A stretch of DNA of 64,000 nt from Herminiimonas arsenitoxidans. GTDB lineage: Bacteria > Pseudomonadota > Gammaproteobacteria > Burkholderiales > Burkholderiaceae_D. Each line of letters starts with the position of its first letter. Within the stretch, counting starts at the first letter, position 1. Positions 53,713 through 63,133 of the stretch are shown in pieces. A model generated the notes under the pieces. The model was not told the origin of the DNA, did no database searches, and saw only the letters and a list, made by a program, of their open reading frames with translations. The translations under genes were made by a program, and so were the position numbers. The stretch spans positions 496,001-560,000 of the forward strand of contig NZ_LT671418.1 of the NCBI RefSeq assembly GCF_900130075.1, read 5' to 3'.

Positions 53713-55325
53713 TCCACGCTCCTGCCTTTGAGTGCAAACAGGCCTTGAGGGCGTTTTTGGATAAAGACAATGATGAAGACCAGAATCGAGATCTTTGCCA
53801 GCACTGCGCCGGCGACCGGTTCGAGGAATTTATTGACCTCACCCAGACCGAATGCGGCAATCACGGTGCCGGCCAACTGACCGACGCCACCCAGCACCAC
53901 CACCATAAAGGAATCAACGATATAACCTTGACCAAGATCGGGGCCGACATTGCCGAGCTGCGACAACGCGACACCGCCGAGTCCGGCGATGCCGCAACCG
54001 AGGCCAAAGGTCATCATGTCTATCTTGCCGGTGGAGACGCCGACGCAAGCTGCCATGCGACGGTTCTGCATCACGGCACGCACGAACAGACCGAGGCGGG
54101 TCTTGTTCAGGATCAGCCACACTGCCAGCACCACGAATAGCGCGAAGAAGATGATGACTATACGGTTATACGACAGCACCAGAGAACCGAGCACCGTGAT
54201 GCCGCCGGACATCCAGCTGGGGTTCGCAACTTCTACGTTTTGTGCGCCGAAGATGGAACGCACCGTTTGCATCAATATCAGGCTGATGCCCCAGGTACAG
54301 AGCAGCGTTTCCAAAGGGCGGCCATATAGCCAGCGTATGACCAGACGTTCTAATGCGATACCGACTGCGCCGGCTACGATGAAGGCGGCGGGCAGGGCGA
54401 CCAGCAGATAGGCGTCGATGGCTTCAGGAAAATATTTGCGAAAGACGAGTTGGCAAACGTAAGTGGTGTACGCACCTATCATCAGCAATTCGCCGTGCGC
54501 CATATTGATGATGCCCATCAGGCCGAAGGTGATTGCGAGTCCCAGCGCAGCCAGCAACAAGACGCTGCCTAGCGAAACGCCGTAAAACAGTTTGCCGACG
54601 AATTCGGTAATGGTCAGATGACGATTCAATGCAGAGAGTGTGCGCGTTGCTTCACTGCGTACAGCTTCATCAGGTTCGACGTAACTGCCGTCGGGATTCT
54701 TCACCAGCATTTGTTCCAGCAGTGGCTTCAGGCTGGCATTGGTCGTGCTGGCGAGCGTCTTGACTGCTGCCTGGCGCGTAGCGGCATCAGGCGCATGCAG
54801 ATTGGCAGTAGCGACGACTTGTTGCAGCAGTTCCTTGATGGCTGGATCGCTTTCTTTTTCCAGCGCTTTATTGATCAGCGGAATTTGCTCGGGATCGGCT
54901 GTTTTCAGCAAGTCGGTAGCGGCAGTCAGACGCGCCTTTCTATCCTGAGAAAACAATTGCAGACCAGAGAGTGCGCTCTCGACCACACCACGCAGACGAT
55001 TGTTGACGGTGATGCCTTCTGCATCATCCGGTGCAGGGCCGGTTTTGTCGGTAGCGGGATTGAAGGCTTCGGTATCTTCAATGATATATACGTCGCCAGC
55101 AGGCGTTGCGTACAGCGCGTCGTTGTTGATCGCGTTCAGTATCTTGCGCGCATCTTCATTTGCGAGTGCGGCGATTTGCGTGACCGCAGCGATACGCGCG
55201 TCAGGATCATCACCTGCCAGCGGCTTGAGCAAGGCTGGATCGATGGCTGCATACGCGCTGATCGCTTGCATGCATAACCAGGCACTGAGCAAGCCGGTAG
55301 CGAGAATTCTGGAGAACAGTCTCAT
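53709..55325 (-). CDS. urtB: Urea ABC transporter permease UrtB with N-terminal extension
   Basis: UrtB is the LivH-type permease of the urea importer. The 538-residue protein has a signal peptide (ILATGLLSAWLCMQAISAYAA) and a roughly 200-residue helical-repeat-like periplasmic domain (residues 27-230) before about eight membrane segments. The long form is known from proteobacterial urea transporters. The permease core shows GLAITFGLMGIINMAHGELLM. The ATG at 55325 is preferred; the longer frame starts with TTG. A hairpin lies before its start. Confidence 0.92.
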   Translation of the reverse strand: MRLFSRILATGLLSAWLCMQAISAYAAIDPALLKPLAGDDPDARIAAVTQIAALANEDARKILNAINNDALYATPAGDVYIIEDTEAFNPATDKTGPAPDDAEGITVNNRLRGVVESALSGLQLFSQDRKARLTAATDLLKTADPEQIPLINKALEKESDPAIKELLQQVVATANLHAPDAATRQAAVKTLASTTNASLKPLLEQMLVKNPDGSYVEPDEAVRSEATRTLSALNRHLTITEFVGKLFYGVSLGSVLLLAALGLAITFGLMGIINMAHGELLMIGAYTTYVCQLVFRKYFPEAIDAYLLVALPAAFIVAGAVGIALERLVIRWLYGRPLETLLCTWGISLILMQTVRSIFGAQNVEVANPSWMSGGITVLGSLVLSYNRIVIIFFALFVVLAVWLILNKTRLGLFVRAVMQNRRMAACVGVSTGKIDMMTFGLGCGIAGLGGVALSQLGNVGPDLGQGYIVDSFMVVVLGGVGQLAGTVIAAFGLGEVNKFLEPVAGAVLAKISILVFIIVFIQKRPQGLFALKGRSVE

Positions 55326-55406
55326 GGTTTTTTCATGGTGTAGCAAGACGGAATGTCCTGGCCGCGGATCGTGAGATCAGTGCGGAATGCGTCAGGTATG
55401 AGATGT

Positions 55407-55441
55407 ATTGCACCGGATGGATAACAATCATCCGGCGCAAT
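55407..55441 (-). other. Intercistronic stem-loop between urtA and urtB
   Basis: A 13-bp stem with one mismatch (ATTGCACCGGATG/CATCCGGCGCAAT) and a 9-base loop lies between the urtA stop and the urtB start. Such structures often protect the upstream message and raise the amount of binding protein relative to the permeases. Confidence 0.65.
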
Positions 55442-55484
55442 ACCTACTTGCTAGACACGGTTGCTCTGCAACCGTTGGCGTCGA

Positions 55485-56738
55485 TTACAACTTTTGCTTG
55501 GACTCGTTACCTGGAATGTATGGGCTCCAAGGTTGCGCACGGATGGTGGTTTTGGTTTTATTCACTACGTTGAACTGACCATCAGCCTTGATCTCGCCGA
55601 TCATCACTGGTTTGTGCAAGTGGTGATTGGTTTTGTCCATTTCCAGTGTGTAGCCGGATGGTGCCTTGAAGGTTTGGCCAGCCATTGCTGCGATCACTTT
55701 GTCGGTATCGGTGGACTTGGCTTTTTCTACTGCTTGCTTCCACATATAGAGGCCGACGTAGGTTGCTTCCATCGGATCGTTGGTCACTACCGTGTTTGCG
55801 TTAGGCAGTTTTTTCGCTACTGCATAGGCTTTCCATTTTTTGATGAAGGCTGCATTGACTGGATTCTTCACCGATTCAAAGTAGTTCCATGCTGCCAGAT
55901 GGCCGACCAGTGGTTTGGTATCGACGCCGCGCAATTCTTCTTCACCGACCGAGAATGCAACGACAGGAACGTCGGTCGCTTTCAAGCCTGCATTACCCAA
56001 TTCCTTGTAGAAAGGCACGTTGGAGTCGCCATTGATGGTGGAGATGACCGCTGTCTTGCCGCCTGCTGCGAACTTCTTGATGTTGGCGACGATGGTTTGG
56101 TAATCGGAGTGGCCGAACGGTGTGTAGACCTCATCGATATCGGCATCCTTCACACCTTTGCTATGCAGGAAGGAACGTAGAATCTTGTTGGTAGTGCGTG
56201 GGTAGACATAGTCAGTACCGAGCAGGACGAAGCGCTTGGCGCCGCCGCCTTCTTTCGACATCAGGTATTCGGTAGCGGGGATGGCTTGCTGATTAGGTGC
56301 TGCGCCGGTGTAGAAGACGTTTTTCTCGAGTTCTTCACCTTCGTATTGAACTGGGTAGAACAGCAGGCTGTTGAGTTCCTTGAAGACTGGCAGTACAGAT
56401 TTGCGTGAAACCGAAGTCCAGCAACCGAAGACGACGGATACCTTGTCTTGCGAGATCAACTGTCGTGCTTTTTCCGCGAACAAAGGCCAGTTGGATGCTG
56501 GATCAACGATGACAGCTTCCAGCTTCTTGCCCATGACGCCGCCATTGGCATTGATTTCATCGATCGTCATCAGCGCCACGTCTTTCAACGAGGTTTCGGA
56601 GATGGCCATGGTGCCGGAGAGCGAATGCAGGATGCCGACCTTGATAGTGTCAGCGGCAAAAGCGGTGGGAAGCCAGGAAGAAGCTGCTAGTGTGAACGCG
56701 CCAAGTGCTGTTGCTTTTAGGATAGTGCGACGTGACAT
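55485..56738 (-). CDS. urtA: Urea ABC transporter substrate-binding protein UrtA
   Basis: UrtA is the periplasmic urea-binding protein. The 417-residue protein has a twin-arginine-like signal (MSRRTILKATALGAFTLAA, cut near AFAAD) and a branched-chain type binding domain starting DTIKVGILHSLSGTMAISE. The sequence SVVFGCWTSVSRKSVLPVF is typical of urea binders. It is the first gene of the urt-ure block. AGGAG precedes the start. A sigma-54-like element lies upstream. Confidence 0.95.
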   Translation of the reverse strand: MSRRTILKATALGAFTLAASSWLPTAFAADTIKVGILHSLSGTMAISETSLKDVALMTIDEINANGGVMGKKLEAVIVDPASNWPLFAEKARQLISQDKVSVVFGCWTSVSRKSVLPVFKELNSLLFYPVQYEGEELEKNVFYTGAAPNQQAIPATEYLMSKEGGGAKRFVLLGTDYVYPRTTNKILRSFLHSKGVKDADIDEVYTPFGHSDYQTIVANIKKFAAGGKTAVISTINGDSNVPFYKELGNAGLKATDVPVVAFSVGEEELRGVDTKPLVGHLAAWNYFESVKNPVNAAFIKKWKAYAVAKKLPNANTVVTNDPMEATYVGLYMWKQAVEKAKSTDTDKVIAAMAGQTFKAPSGYTLEMDKTNHHLHKPVMIGEIKADGQFNVVNKTKTTIRAQPWSPYIPGNESKQKL

Positions 56739-56804
56739 GAAGTGCTCCTACAGTGAAAGGAAGAATCAATGAGAGTAACGAACCGCCTTGTTGCTTTAGC
56801 AGAA

Positions 56805-56820
56805 TGCATGCCAATTGCCG
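56805..56820 (-). promoter_or_regulatory. Candidate sigma-54 promoter for urtA
   Basis: Read on the minus strand the sequence is CGGCAATTGGCATGCA, with GG and GC elements 10 bases apart, as in sigma-54 promoters (TGGCAC-N5-TTGCA). It lies about 67 bases before urtA. The match is partial, so this is tentative; nitrogen control of urea uptake makes it plausible. Confidence 0.35.
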
Positions 56821-57147
56821 GGAGCAGCAAAGATGCCGGTTAGCCCTGATTTACAAGATTTGGAGCAAGCGACATGCATTGCACGCACCGTTTAGGTGAT
56901 GATCAATGTGGCAATGGTGCGGGTAAAATAAATGCGCCCTTAAATGGGGCGCATATTTGGGCGTACGTATGCAGGGGTGCTTTTTAGAGAGGGAAATTGA
57001 TGTGCGTTAACTTTTTGTGAAATTTTGGACAAGAATTTGCACCGTTGCAGATAGACACAGCAACCGCATAATCAATGCCAGCAACGCATCAGGCGTCAAA
57101 GTGGTGCGTGTAATAAAGCCTTATCTATCTGCCATATCGATGCTGGA
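56821..57147. other. Noncoding interval upstream of urtA
   Basis: Apart from the terminator at 56922-56954 these 327 bases hold no recognised gene or repeat. The region around 57000-57147 codes for nothing convincing on either strand. Confidence 0.5.
56922..56954 (-). terminator. Intrinsic terminator after the HD gene
   Basis: An 8-bp stem ATGCGCCC/GGGCGCAT with a 7-base loop is followed on the minus strand by TTTATTTT. It lies 194 bases beyond the HD gene stop. Confidence 0.7.
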
Positions 57148-57801
57148 TCACGTATTCTGCGTGCCCCATTCGGCAATGAAGGTATCGCGGAAGTCATATA
57201 TCCATTCCAATCGTTGTTCACCCAATTTGCGACCGGCATCGGTTTGCATGCTGGCAGGAAGTTTGGCCAGCTTGACTTCGATGTGATCCAGCGCATAACG
57301 CCTGTCATCCAGTTCGCGTCGAGATCCAATCGGATCATCAGAATGCGCAAGCTCGCTACCCATGCGACCAGCGATGTAAAACAGTCGCGCCAATCCAACT
57401 GCACCCAAGGCATCGAGCCTGTCGGCATCCTGCACGATGCGCGCTTCTATCGTGAGTGGTGTGATGTTGGCAGAAAAACTGTGCGCTTCAATGGCGTGCG
57501 CAAGAGGTGCCAATTTATCCGATGGGAAATTCATCGCCTCCAATTGACGGCAGGCGAGTTGCGCGGCTTGTCGTGATGCCAGATGGCGATCAGGATCATT
57601 CTTGGCCAGATTAACTAAATCATGCAGATAGCACGCCGCTTGTACGACGAGCGCATCTGCTTCCGGATGGTCGGTCAGCAGCGTTTGTGCGGTTTGCCAG
57701 ACTCTGTGCAAATGATTGATGTCATGCGCGCCGTCGTTCCCGGCGGCTTCTGTGGCTAGCGTAATAAAACGCTGCTGCCATGTATGGGATGCGAGATTCA
57801 T
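57148..57801 (-). CDS. HD domain phosphohydrolase
   Basis: The 217-residue cytosolic protein has the HD metal-dependent phosphohydrolase motifs: HDINHLHRVW with the first His, CYLHDLVNLAK with the HD pair, and VQDADRLDALGAVGLAR near 125. The layout matches the YedJ/YpgQ group, which acts on nucleotides or related phosphates. No signal or membrane segment is seen. It is a single gene on the minus strand with a terminator 190 bases downstream. The substrate is unknown. Confidence 0.87.
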   Translation of the reverse strand: MNLASHTWQQRFITLATEAAGNDGAHDINHLHRVWQTAQTLLTDHPEADALVVQAACYLHDLVNLAKNDPDRHLASRQAAQLACRQLEAMNFPSDKLAPLAHAIEAHSFSANITPLTIEARIVQDADRLDALGAVGLARLFYIAGRMGSELAHSDDPIGSRRELDDRRYALDHIEVKLAKLPASMQTDAGRKLGEQRLEWIYDFRDTFIAEWGTQNT

Positions 57802-58000
57802 ATTGTGTAGTTGTCGTGATGGCTGAGTGCGGATACGAGAGGCTTCTTTTGTATCGACTCTGAAAGCTGATGGCTAAGCATGATACCAGCAGCATCACAC
57901 TGTATTGGAGAGTATTGGCCAGCTTGCGATACGCAAGTGTTAGCGGCATTTACTTGCGGAGAAATTGACTGTTGAGTGCAAGACTGAATTGGAAACGAAC

Positions 58001-58032
58001 TAAAAAATCAGACGGCGGGTGCCGTCTGATTT
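58001..58032 (-). terminator. Intrinsic terminator after the DUF3300 gene
   Basis: A perfect 12-bp stem AAATCAGACGGC/GCCGTCTGATTT with a GGGT loop is followed on the minus strand by a run of T. It lies 13 bases after the stop codon of the DUF3300 gene. Confidence 0.92.
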
Positions 58033-58044
58033 GGTCCAAGTACT

Positions 58045-59745
58045 TTAGCGTTCTTTTCGCTCTTCTTGTTTAGCAGGATGCGGGCGTTCTTGCGCATGCT
58101 GTTGAGTCTGTGGATGGGGCTGTTGAGCTTGTGGATGTGGTGCCTGCATATGCTGCGGCTGCGGTTGTGGACGTGATTGTTCTGGACGTGGTTGTTGCTG
58201 TGCAGAGTGTTGCTGCACTTGTGGATGAAATTGTTGCTGCTGTTGCTGTTGCTGTTGCATTTGCGGTCTGACCTGCGGTTCAGGGTTAGAGCGCACAGCT
58301 CTGTTTTCTCTCTCCATATGTTGCTGTTGGTGCATCTCGTTTTGTTGACCACCAGTCGAACGCAGCGTATTTGGCGAAGGCGCCGTATGCACAGGATTTT
58401 GCTGTCTGTTCTCTGTACTCAAGGTATGTTGCTGTCCGTTTGAATGCTGGAACCCAGTGGAATTCAGGCGTTGTCCGGTTTCGGACTGAGGACGTTCAAC
58501 GCCGCGATTATTGGCATGCGGTGGCACATCTCGCGTTTGTGCTGAATGTAGCGTGTTTGTATTGTGCTGCGGGCCAGGTCCAGTCTGTGCTGGACGTGCA
58601 CCTTGATGTGTATCAGCAGCATTGAAGTGCGGCATGGTCATGGGGCCGTTTTGCGGTTGCGTATGCGTGCCAAAGTTTTGCGGATGAACATTCTGTGCAC
58701 CACCGCTGAAGTTAGGACGACTTGCATTATTGTTGACTGCAGGAACATTGTTGTTCGGTCCACCAAAGTTGTTGGTGATGTGTGAAGAATTATTGTTGCG
58801 GTTAATGATGGTCGTCGATTTCGTTATATAGGTCGAATTGTTATAGGTCACAGCGGGGCGATTCCAGCCATTGCCACCACCATAATCCGGACCGGAACCA
58901 GGGCCGCGACCGCCCCAGTTCATGCCCCAGGAATGCCAGCCCCAGCCATCATGATGGCTGATGGCATTGCCAACCAGGATGCCAATGCCGAAGGAGATGA
59001 TGCCGGTCGTGATCAAGTTGCCGGAGCTGTAGCCAGGGTTGTACGCGTAACTTGGATAAACAGGAATCGGCGCGCCATAGACAACCGCAGGATTGTAATG
59101 AGGCACATAGACCATATCCGGTTGCGCTGATTCAATCACGATGGTTTGCGATGGTGGCGCTATGACCGAATAGCCTGATTCATCCGCGTAGCCAGGCGGT
59201 GGTGCTGGACGCGGGTTGGATGTCACGCGCATTTGCTGAGAATTTTTAAGATTACCGGCTTGTTGCGCACGCAAGCGCATAGTCTGTATGGCGTTCATCA
59301 CATCGTTAGGATCGTTGGCATAGGCTTCGCCAAGCGCTGTCGTCCATTGGATGTTATTTGCCATCTGCGCGAGTACGGCAGGGAAGGCGGTCAATGATTT
59401 GACGCTGACGTCCCAAGGTTGCAGATTTGCCGCATTTTGCAATGCGTCACCTTTCAATGTTGGGTTTTGCCCTAGCCATTGATTGGCTGCGGTAATTTGA
59501 TCAGGATAGGTCGCGCCGGCCAAAACTTGTGCAACCAGTTTGTCAGGAAACAATGCTATCGGTGCGACCATCTGCGATAACTGATCAGCAGTTGGTGGTG
59601 TGTAAGGCGCTGGTGTGGGTGTCGGCGTAGTAGCAACGGGAGGTGTTGCCGGAGTTTCTGCTTTGTTGCAGCCTGCAAGAGCAAGCAGACTAATAACCAG
59701 TGATGAGGCTACCAAAGTGGAGAAGTTGTTGTTATTCGCTTTCAT
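58045..59745 (-). CDS. DUF3300 lipoprotein with Gln/His/Pro-rich tail
   Basis: This exported protein (566 residues from the ATG at 59745) has a lipoprotein signal (SSLVISLLALAGC). The DUF3300 domain at about 50-260 includes QLSQMVAPIALFPDKLVAQV and MVYVPHYNPAVVYGAP. A glycine-rich membrane-like segment (about 240-260) and an Asn/Gly stretch follow. The last 200 residues are a low-complexity tail of Gln, His and Pro with a run of nine Gln. The family's function is unknown. The tail is probably disordered. AGGTG precedes the start. Confidence 0.82.
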   Translation of the reverse strand: MKANNNNFSTLVASSLVISLLALAGCNKAETPATPPVATTPTPTPAPYTPPTADQLSQMVAPIALFPDKLVAQVLAGATYPDQITAANQWLGQNPTLKGDALQNAANLQPWDVSVKSLTAFPAVLAQMANNIQWTTALGEAYANDPNDVMNAIQTMRLRAQQAGNLKNSQQMRVTSNPRPAPPPGYADESGYSVIAPPSQTIVIESAQPDMVYVPHYNPAVVYGAPIPVYPSYAYNPGYSSGNLITTGIISFGIGILVGNAISHHDGWGWHSWGMNWGGRGPGSGPDYGGGNGWNRPAVTYNNSTYITKSTTIINRNNNSSHITNNFGGPNNNVPAVNNNASRPNFSGGAQNVHPQNFGTHTQPQNGPMTMPHFNAADTHQGARPAQTGPGPQHNTNTLHSAQTRDVPPHANNRGVERPQSETGQRLNSTGFQHSNGQQHTLSTENRQQNPVHTAPSPNTLRSTGGQQNEMHQQQHMERENRAVRSNPEPQVRPQMQQQQQQQQQFHPQVQQHSAQQQPRPEQSRPQPQPQHMQAPHPQAQQPHPQTQQHAQERPHPAKQEERKER

Positions 59746-59995
59746 GTTGCGCACCTGTCAGCTTGTATGATGGCGGGCCGCACATGCGGTCCTGTCCCGA
59801 TGTATGTTCAACGCCTGGAATTGCTGCAGAGTTGACCCTGATCTTGTTACGGACTGTAACAGCGATGTAGAGGTTGCTACCGTGCAATCAAGTACAAATG
59901 TTGATGAGTCTTTATTAAGACTCTATCGATGACAAGACAGTTCCTAGAAGCATATTACGAATAGGTAATGTAGGCTGATCACCTTGCCTTAAAAG

Positions 59996-60874
59996 CTATA
60001 CCCGCAAATCTGCAACTTCCTGCAATATCCCTGCAAGTTTGTCCTTGCCTGCAGATGACATAGGCGTCATAGGCAGACGCAAGTTATCGTTCATTTTTCC
60101 TTGTATTGCCAATGCGGCTTTGATCGGGCCTGGATTTGGTTCTGAAAACAGTAGTCGTATGAGCGGCAACAGCGCATGGAAGATGATGGATGCCTGCTCG
60201 GTTTGTCCTGCACGCATCAAATCAACGATGCGTACAAAAAGATCGGGGCGTATATGCGCACCTGCCGAGATCGCGCCATGTCCACCTAGCTCAAGTGTAG
60301 TTAGGAGCAGGGCATCATCGCCTGATAGTACTTTCAATGAAGTATTGTTGATAATCTTCATTAACTGTGAAACATCGCCGCTACTTTCTTTGATAGCGAT
60401 AAAGTGCGGATCCATCGCCAATGTGGCGACAGTCGATGCGTCGATATTGACGCCGGTACGCGCAGGGATGTTGTAGATGATGATGGGTAGATCAGTCTGC
60501 GATGCGACCGCTTGAAAGTGCCACAGTATGCCTTCTTGCGATGGACGTACATAGGATGGCGCAGAGAGTAAATAAGCTGCGGGCGCATAGTGGTTGTAGC
60601 TTTTTACTTTTTCAGCGACTACGCGTGTATTGCTGCCGCTGACTCCCATCGCGACAGGGCAACGCGCGCCTACGGCTTCGATAATTGCACATAGCAATGT
60701 TGCCTGTTCGTGCTCACTTAATGCGGCTGCTTCACCCGTTGTACCGCAGACGACTATCCCATGAATACCCTTGTCAACCAGATCAGCCGCGAGGCGCTGC
60801 GCTGCATCGAGTGCGACTTCGCCATTATGGAATGGCGTCACGATAGGAACCCAAATGCCTTCAAAAGCTGTCAT
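59996..60874 (-). CDS. dapA: 4-hydroxy-tetrahydrodipicolinate synthase homologue
   Basis: DapA condenses pyruvate with aspartate semialdehyde, a committed step of lysine and diaminopimelate synthesis. The 292-residue TIM-barrel protein has the Schiff base lysine K162 (in FIAIKESSGD), Y134 (IIYNIPART), GTTGE at 44-48 and Y108. All match the DapA active site. The usual R138 in the substrate loop is present (PARTGV). It may be a second copy or an aldolase-like paralogue, since no other lysine gene adjoins. Length is right for a complete enzyme. Confidence 0.85.
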   Translation of the reverse strand: MTAFEGIWVPIVTPFHNGEVALDAAQRLAADLVDKGIHGIVVCGTTGEAAALSEHEQATLLCAIIEAVGARCPVAMGVSGSNTRVVAEKVKSYNHYAPAAYLLSAPSYVRPSQEGILWHFQAVASQTDLPIIIYNIPARTGVNIDASTVATLAMDPHFIAIKESSGDVSQLMKIINNTSLKVLSGDDALLLTTLELGGHGAISAGAHIRPDLFVRIVDLMRAGQTEQASIIFHALLPLIRLLFSEPNPGPIKAALAIQGKMNDNLRLPMTPMSSAGKDKLAGILQEVADLRV

Positions 60875-60910
60875 TACTTTTCTTTCTGATGCTGAAAATA
60901 GATTTACGCA

Positions 60911-61432
60911 TTAGCCGTGCGTGATTTGACCAAACTCTGCGCTGGGTAAGGCGCGCATCACGGCATCCATGACCATATCGCTTGCCGGATTGCTCATGCA
61001 TAGCCATACCTTGATCTTTGTCGCGTGTGCGATAGGCTGTGTGCGTATGAAGACTATCCATTCGCCGCAGGTACGCATGACGAGATGCCGTAGTTCTGCA
61101 ACACAATCAGCGCTGATCGTCAGCAGCATCAGACATTCATTGTTCTTTGCCTGTATTGGATGCCCGGCAGCATCTGTCGATTGAGTATTTTTTGTTGCTG
61201 CAGAATCGTAGATAGATGAGACAGAGTTCGATGATGGCTTCAATGCAAGCTCATTCATGCGATCAAGTTTTGATGATGTATGCGATGCAGTGGAGGGCGT
61301 AAAAGAGGGCGCAGCGATGGACTTGCCGGTTTCAGAATGGGTGATGCTTAAAGAGTTTGTTGTCGACTGGTTTGCTAGCGAGCTGAAATGTCGTATTGCT
61401 GATTGCGTGTGCATCAAGGTCAAGCGATTCAT
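60911..61432 (-). CDS. Hypothetical protein with Ser/Thr-rich N-terminus
   Basis: The ATG at 61432 has AGGTTCTC ahead of it. The 173-residue product has a low-complexity Ser/Thr-rich first 95 residues and a compact C-terminal part (CLMLLTISADCVAELRHLVM and HATKIKVWLCMSNPASDM) with alternating strands and helices that faintly recall an ACT-like fold. No family is recognised. It lies 36 bases upstream of dapA in the same direction and is probably co-transcribed with it. Confidence 0.55.
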   Translation of the reverse strand: MNRLTLMHTQSAIRHFSSLANQSTTNSLSITHSETGKSIAAPSFTPSTASHTSSKLDRMNELALKPSSNSVSSIYDSAATKNTQSTDAAGHPIQAKNNECLMLLTISADCVAELRHLVMRTCGEWIVFIRTQPIAHATKIKVWLCMSNPASDMVMDAVMRALPSAEFGQITHG

Positions 61433-61563
61433 GAGAACCTGCTTCGTCGTTATGATGACAAGCAGATTAGCAGCCTGAATATAAAAATTTTCTAAAAGAT
61501 TAGGGCTAATGTGTAAACGAAATATATAAACGCGTACTTGTGGCCTGATTCTCTATCTGCTTG

Positions 61564-61599
61564 TTAAACGGGCTTGAGTCGTGATGACCCAAGCCCGTT
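61564..61599 (-). terminator. Terminator after the sodium:solute symporter gene
   Basis: A 10-bp stem AACGGGCTTG/CAAGCCCGTT with further inner pairing lies 26 bases beyond the symporter stop. The T-run on the minus strand is short (TTT). Confidence 0.65.
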
Positions 61600-61624
61600 C
61601 ATCAATGATGACAACGATAGCAAT

Positions 61625-63133
61625 TTAGCGTGTCAGCGTCTCCAGTGCTGGTTTGTTTGCACCGCGTTCGCCCAGCACCAATTGCACCACTACAGCGACG
61701 GCAATATTCAGTGCCAATGCCAGCAAGCCTGTATAGATCGTATAGCCGGAACCACCTAGCATCAATGTATGTACAGGTTTGATGCCATCCGAGAAGGCCA
61801 GCCAACTACCGCCTGCCATACCAATCGCCCAACCAGCCAACAGAGCTGGAGCGCGGAACCAGCAGAAGAACAGGCCGAATACGACGGCAGGGAATGTTTG
61901 CAATATCCATACACCGCCCAGCAATTGCAGATCGAGAGCGAACTGGGTAGGCAGGAACAGGATGAAAACCAGGGCACCGACTTTGACCACCAACGATACG
62001 ATTTTTGCCACTTGCTGCTCACCGGCTGGCGTGATGGCTGGATTGACATAAGGTTTCCAGAAGTTACGTGTGAACAAATTAGATGCACCGATAGACATCA
62101 CCGCTGCTGGCACCAATGCACCGATCGCAATGGCTGCGAAGGCGAAACCAGTGAACCAGCTTGGGAACAATGCGTTGAACAATGCAGGCACCACATCATT
62201 GTTGCTTGTGATCTTGATGCCAGCAGCGTGTCCCATGAAGCCCAGCAGTGCGATCAAGCCAAGCAGCACGGTATAGGCTGGCAGGAAGACTGCATTTTTC
62301 CTGATCGTGTCAGCACTTTTTGCTGCAAAAATACCGGTCAGCGTATGCGGATACATGAACGCCGCCATCGCAGAACCGAGTGCCAGCGTGGCAAACGGCA
62401 GGATCTGTTGCGGCTGCAGGAAAAGTCCGGTGGCACCACCTTTGGCAGCGAAGGCTGCGCCGGCGGAAGAGAACACTGCGCCGTAGCCACCGAGTCTCAT
62501 CGGTACCAACACAATGGCAACCAGCACCACGATGTAAATCATCAAATCCTTCACGAACGCAATCAGGGCTGGTGCGCGCAAGCCTGCTGAATAAGTGTAG
62601 AGCGCGAGAATGATGAACGCTGCGGCCAAAGGTAATTCACCTGTCAGACCGAGCGCCTTGATAACCACTTCCATACCGACCAACTGCAACGCGATGTACG
62701 GCATGGTGGCGATGACGCCAGTGATTGCTACTGCAAATTCCAGCGTGCGTGAACTATAGCGTCCGTACACGACGTCAGCAGCAGTAACATGCCCAGCACG
62801 ATGCGCCGCATTCCACAGTTTCGGCATGATGGCGAACACGATAGGGTAGACGATGATCGTATAGGGAAGAGCGAAGAAACCATACGCGCCGACTGCATAA
62901 ACCAGTGCTGGTACGGCGATGACGGTGTATGCGGTATAGAAATCACCGCCGACGAGGAACCACGTAATCCAGGTACCGAAGTTACGCCCACCCAGACCCC
63001 ATTCATCCAGATGCGCACCCTTATTCGCTTTACCACTTTGCCAGCGTGAAGCGGCAAAGCCCATCGCGGTGACCAATATGAAGAAAAAGACAAAGACGGC
63101 CAGTGCCGTCCAGTTAATTTTGCTGTCCATCAT
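61625..63133 (-). CDS. Sodium:solute symporter, MctP-like
   Basis: The 502-residue protein is a sodium:solute symporter with about 13 membrane helices. The opening NWTALAVFVFFFILVTAMGFAA and the GRNFGTWITWFLVGGDFYTAY segment fit the monocarboxylate (lactate, pyruvate, alanine) type. It is preceded and overlapped by a small DUF3311 gene, the usual partner of MctP. The start is the first of two ATGs next to the DUF3311 stop. The exact substrate is inferred from this pairing. Confidence 0.88.
   Translation of the reverse strand: MMDSKINWTALAVFVFFFILVTAMGFAASRWQSGKANKGAHLDEWGLGGRNFGTWITWFLVGGDFYTAYTVIAVPALVYAVGAYGFFALPYTIIVYPIVFAIMPKLWNAAHRAGHVTAADVVYGRYSSRTLEFAVAITGVIATMPYIALQLVGMEVVIKALGLTGELPLAAAFIILALYTYSAGLRAPALIAFVKDLMIYIVVLVAIVLVPMRLGGYGAVFSSAGAAFAAKGGATGLFLQPQQILPFATLALGSAMAAFMYPHTLTGIFAAKSADTIRKNAVFLPAYTVLLGLIALLGFMGHAAGIKITSNNDVVPALFNALFPSWFTGFAFAAIAIGALVPAAVMSIGASNLFTRNFWKPYVNPAITPAGEQQVAKIVSLVVKVGALVFILFLPTQFALDLQLLGGVWILQTFPAVVFGLFFCWFRAPALLAGWAIGMAGGSWLAFSDGIKPVHTLMLGGSGYTIYTGLLALALNIAVAVVVQLVLGERGANKPALETLTR

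Noticed and set aside
58200..58262. Trinucleotide-like repeat considered as a microsatellite or CRISPR-like array
   Set aside because: It is in-frame Gln coding (CAG/CAA) within the DUF3300 tail, with no spacer structure.
61769..62590. 273-residue plus-strand open frame
   Set aside because: It is antisense to the symporter gene; its composition (Gln/His/Cys-rich) is that of a reverse-strand shadow of membrane helices.
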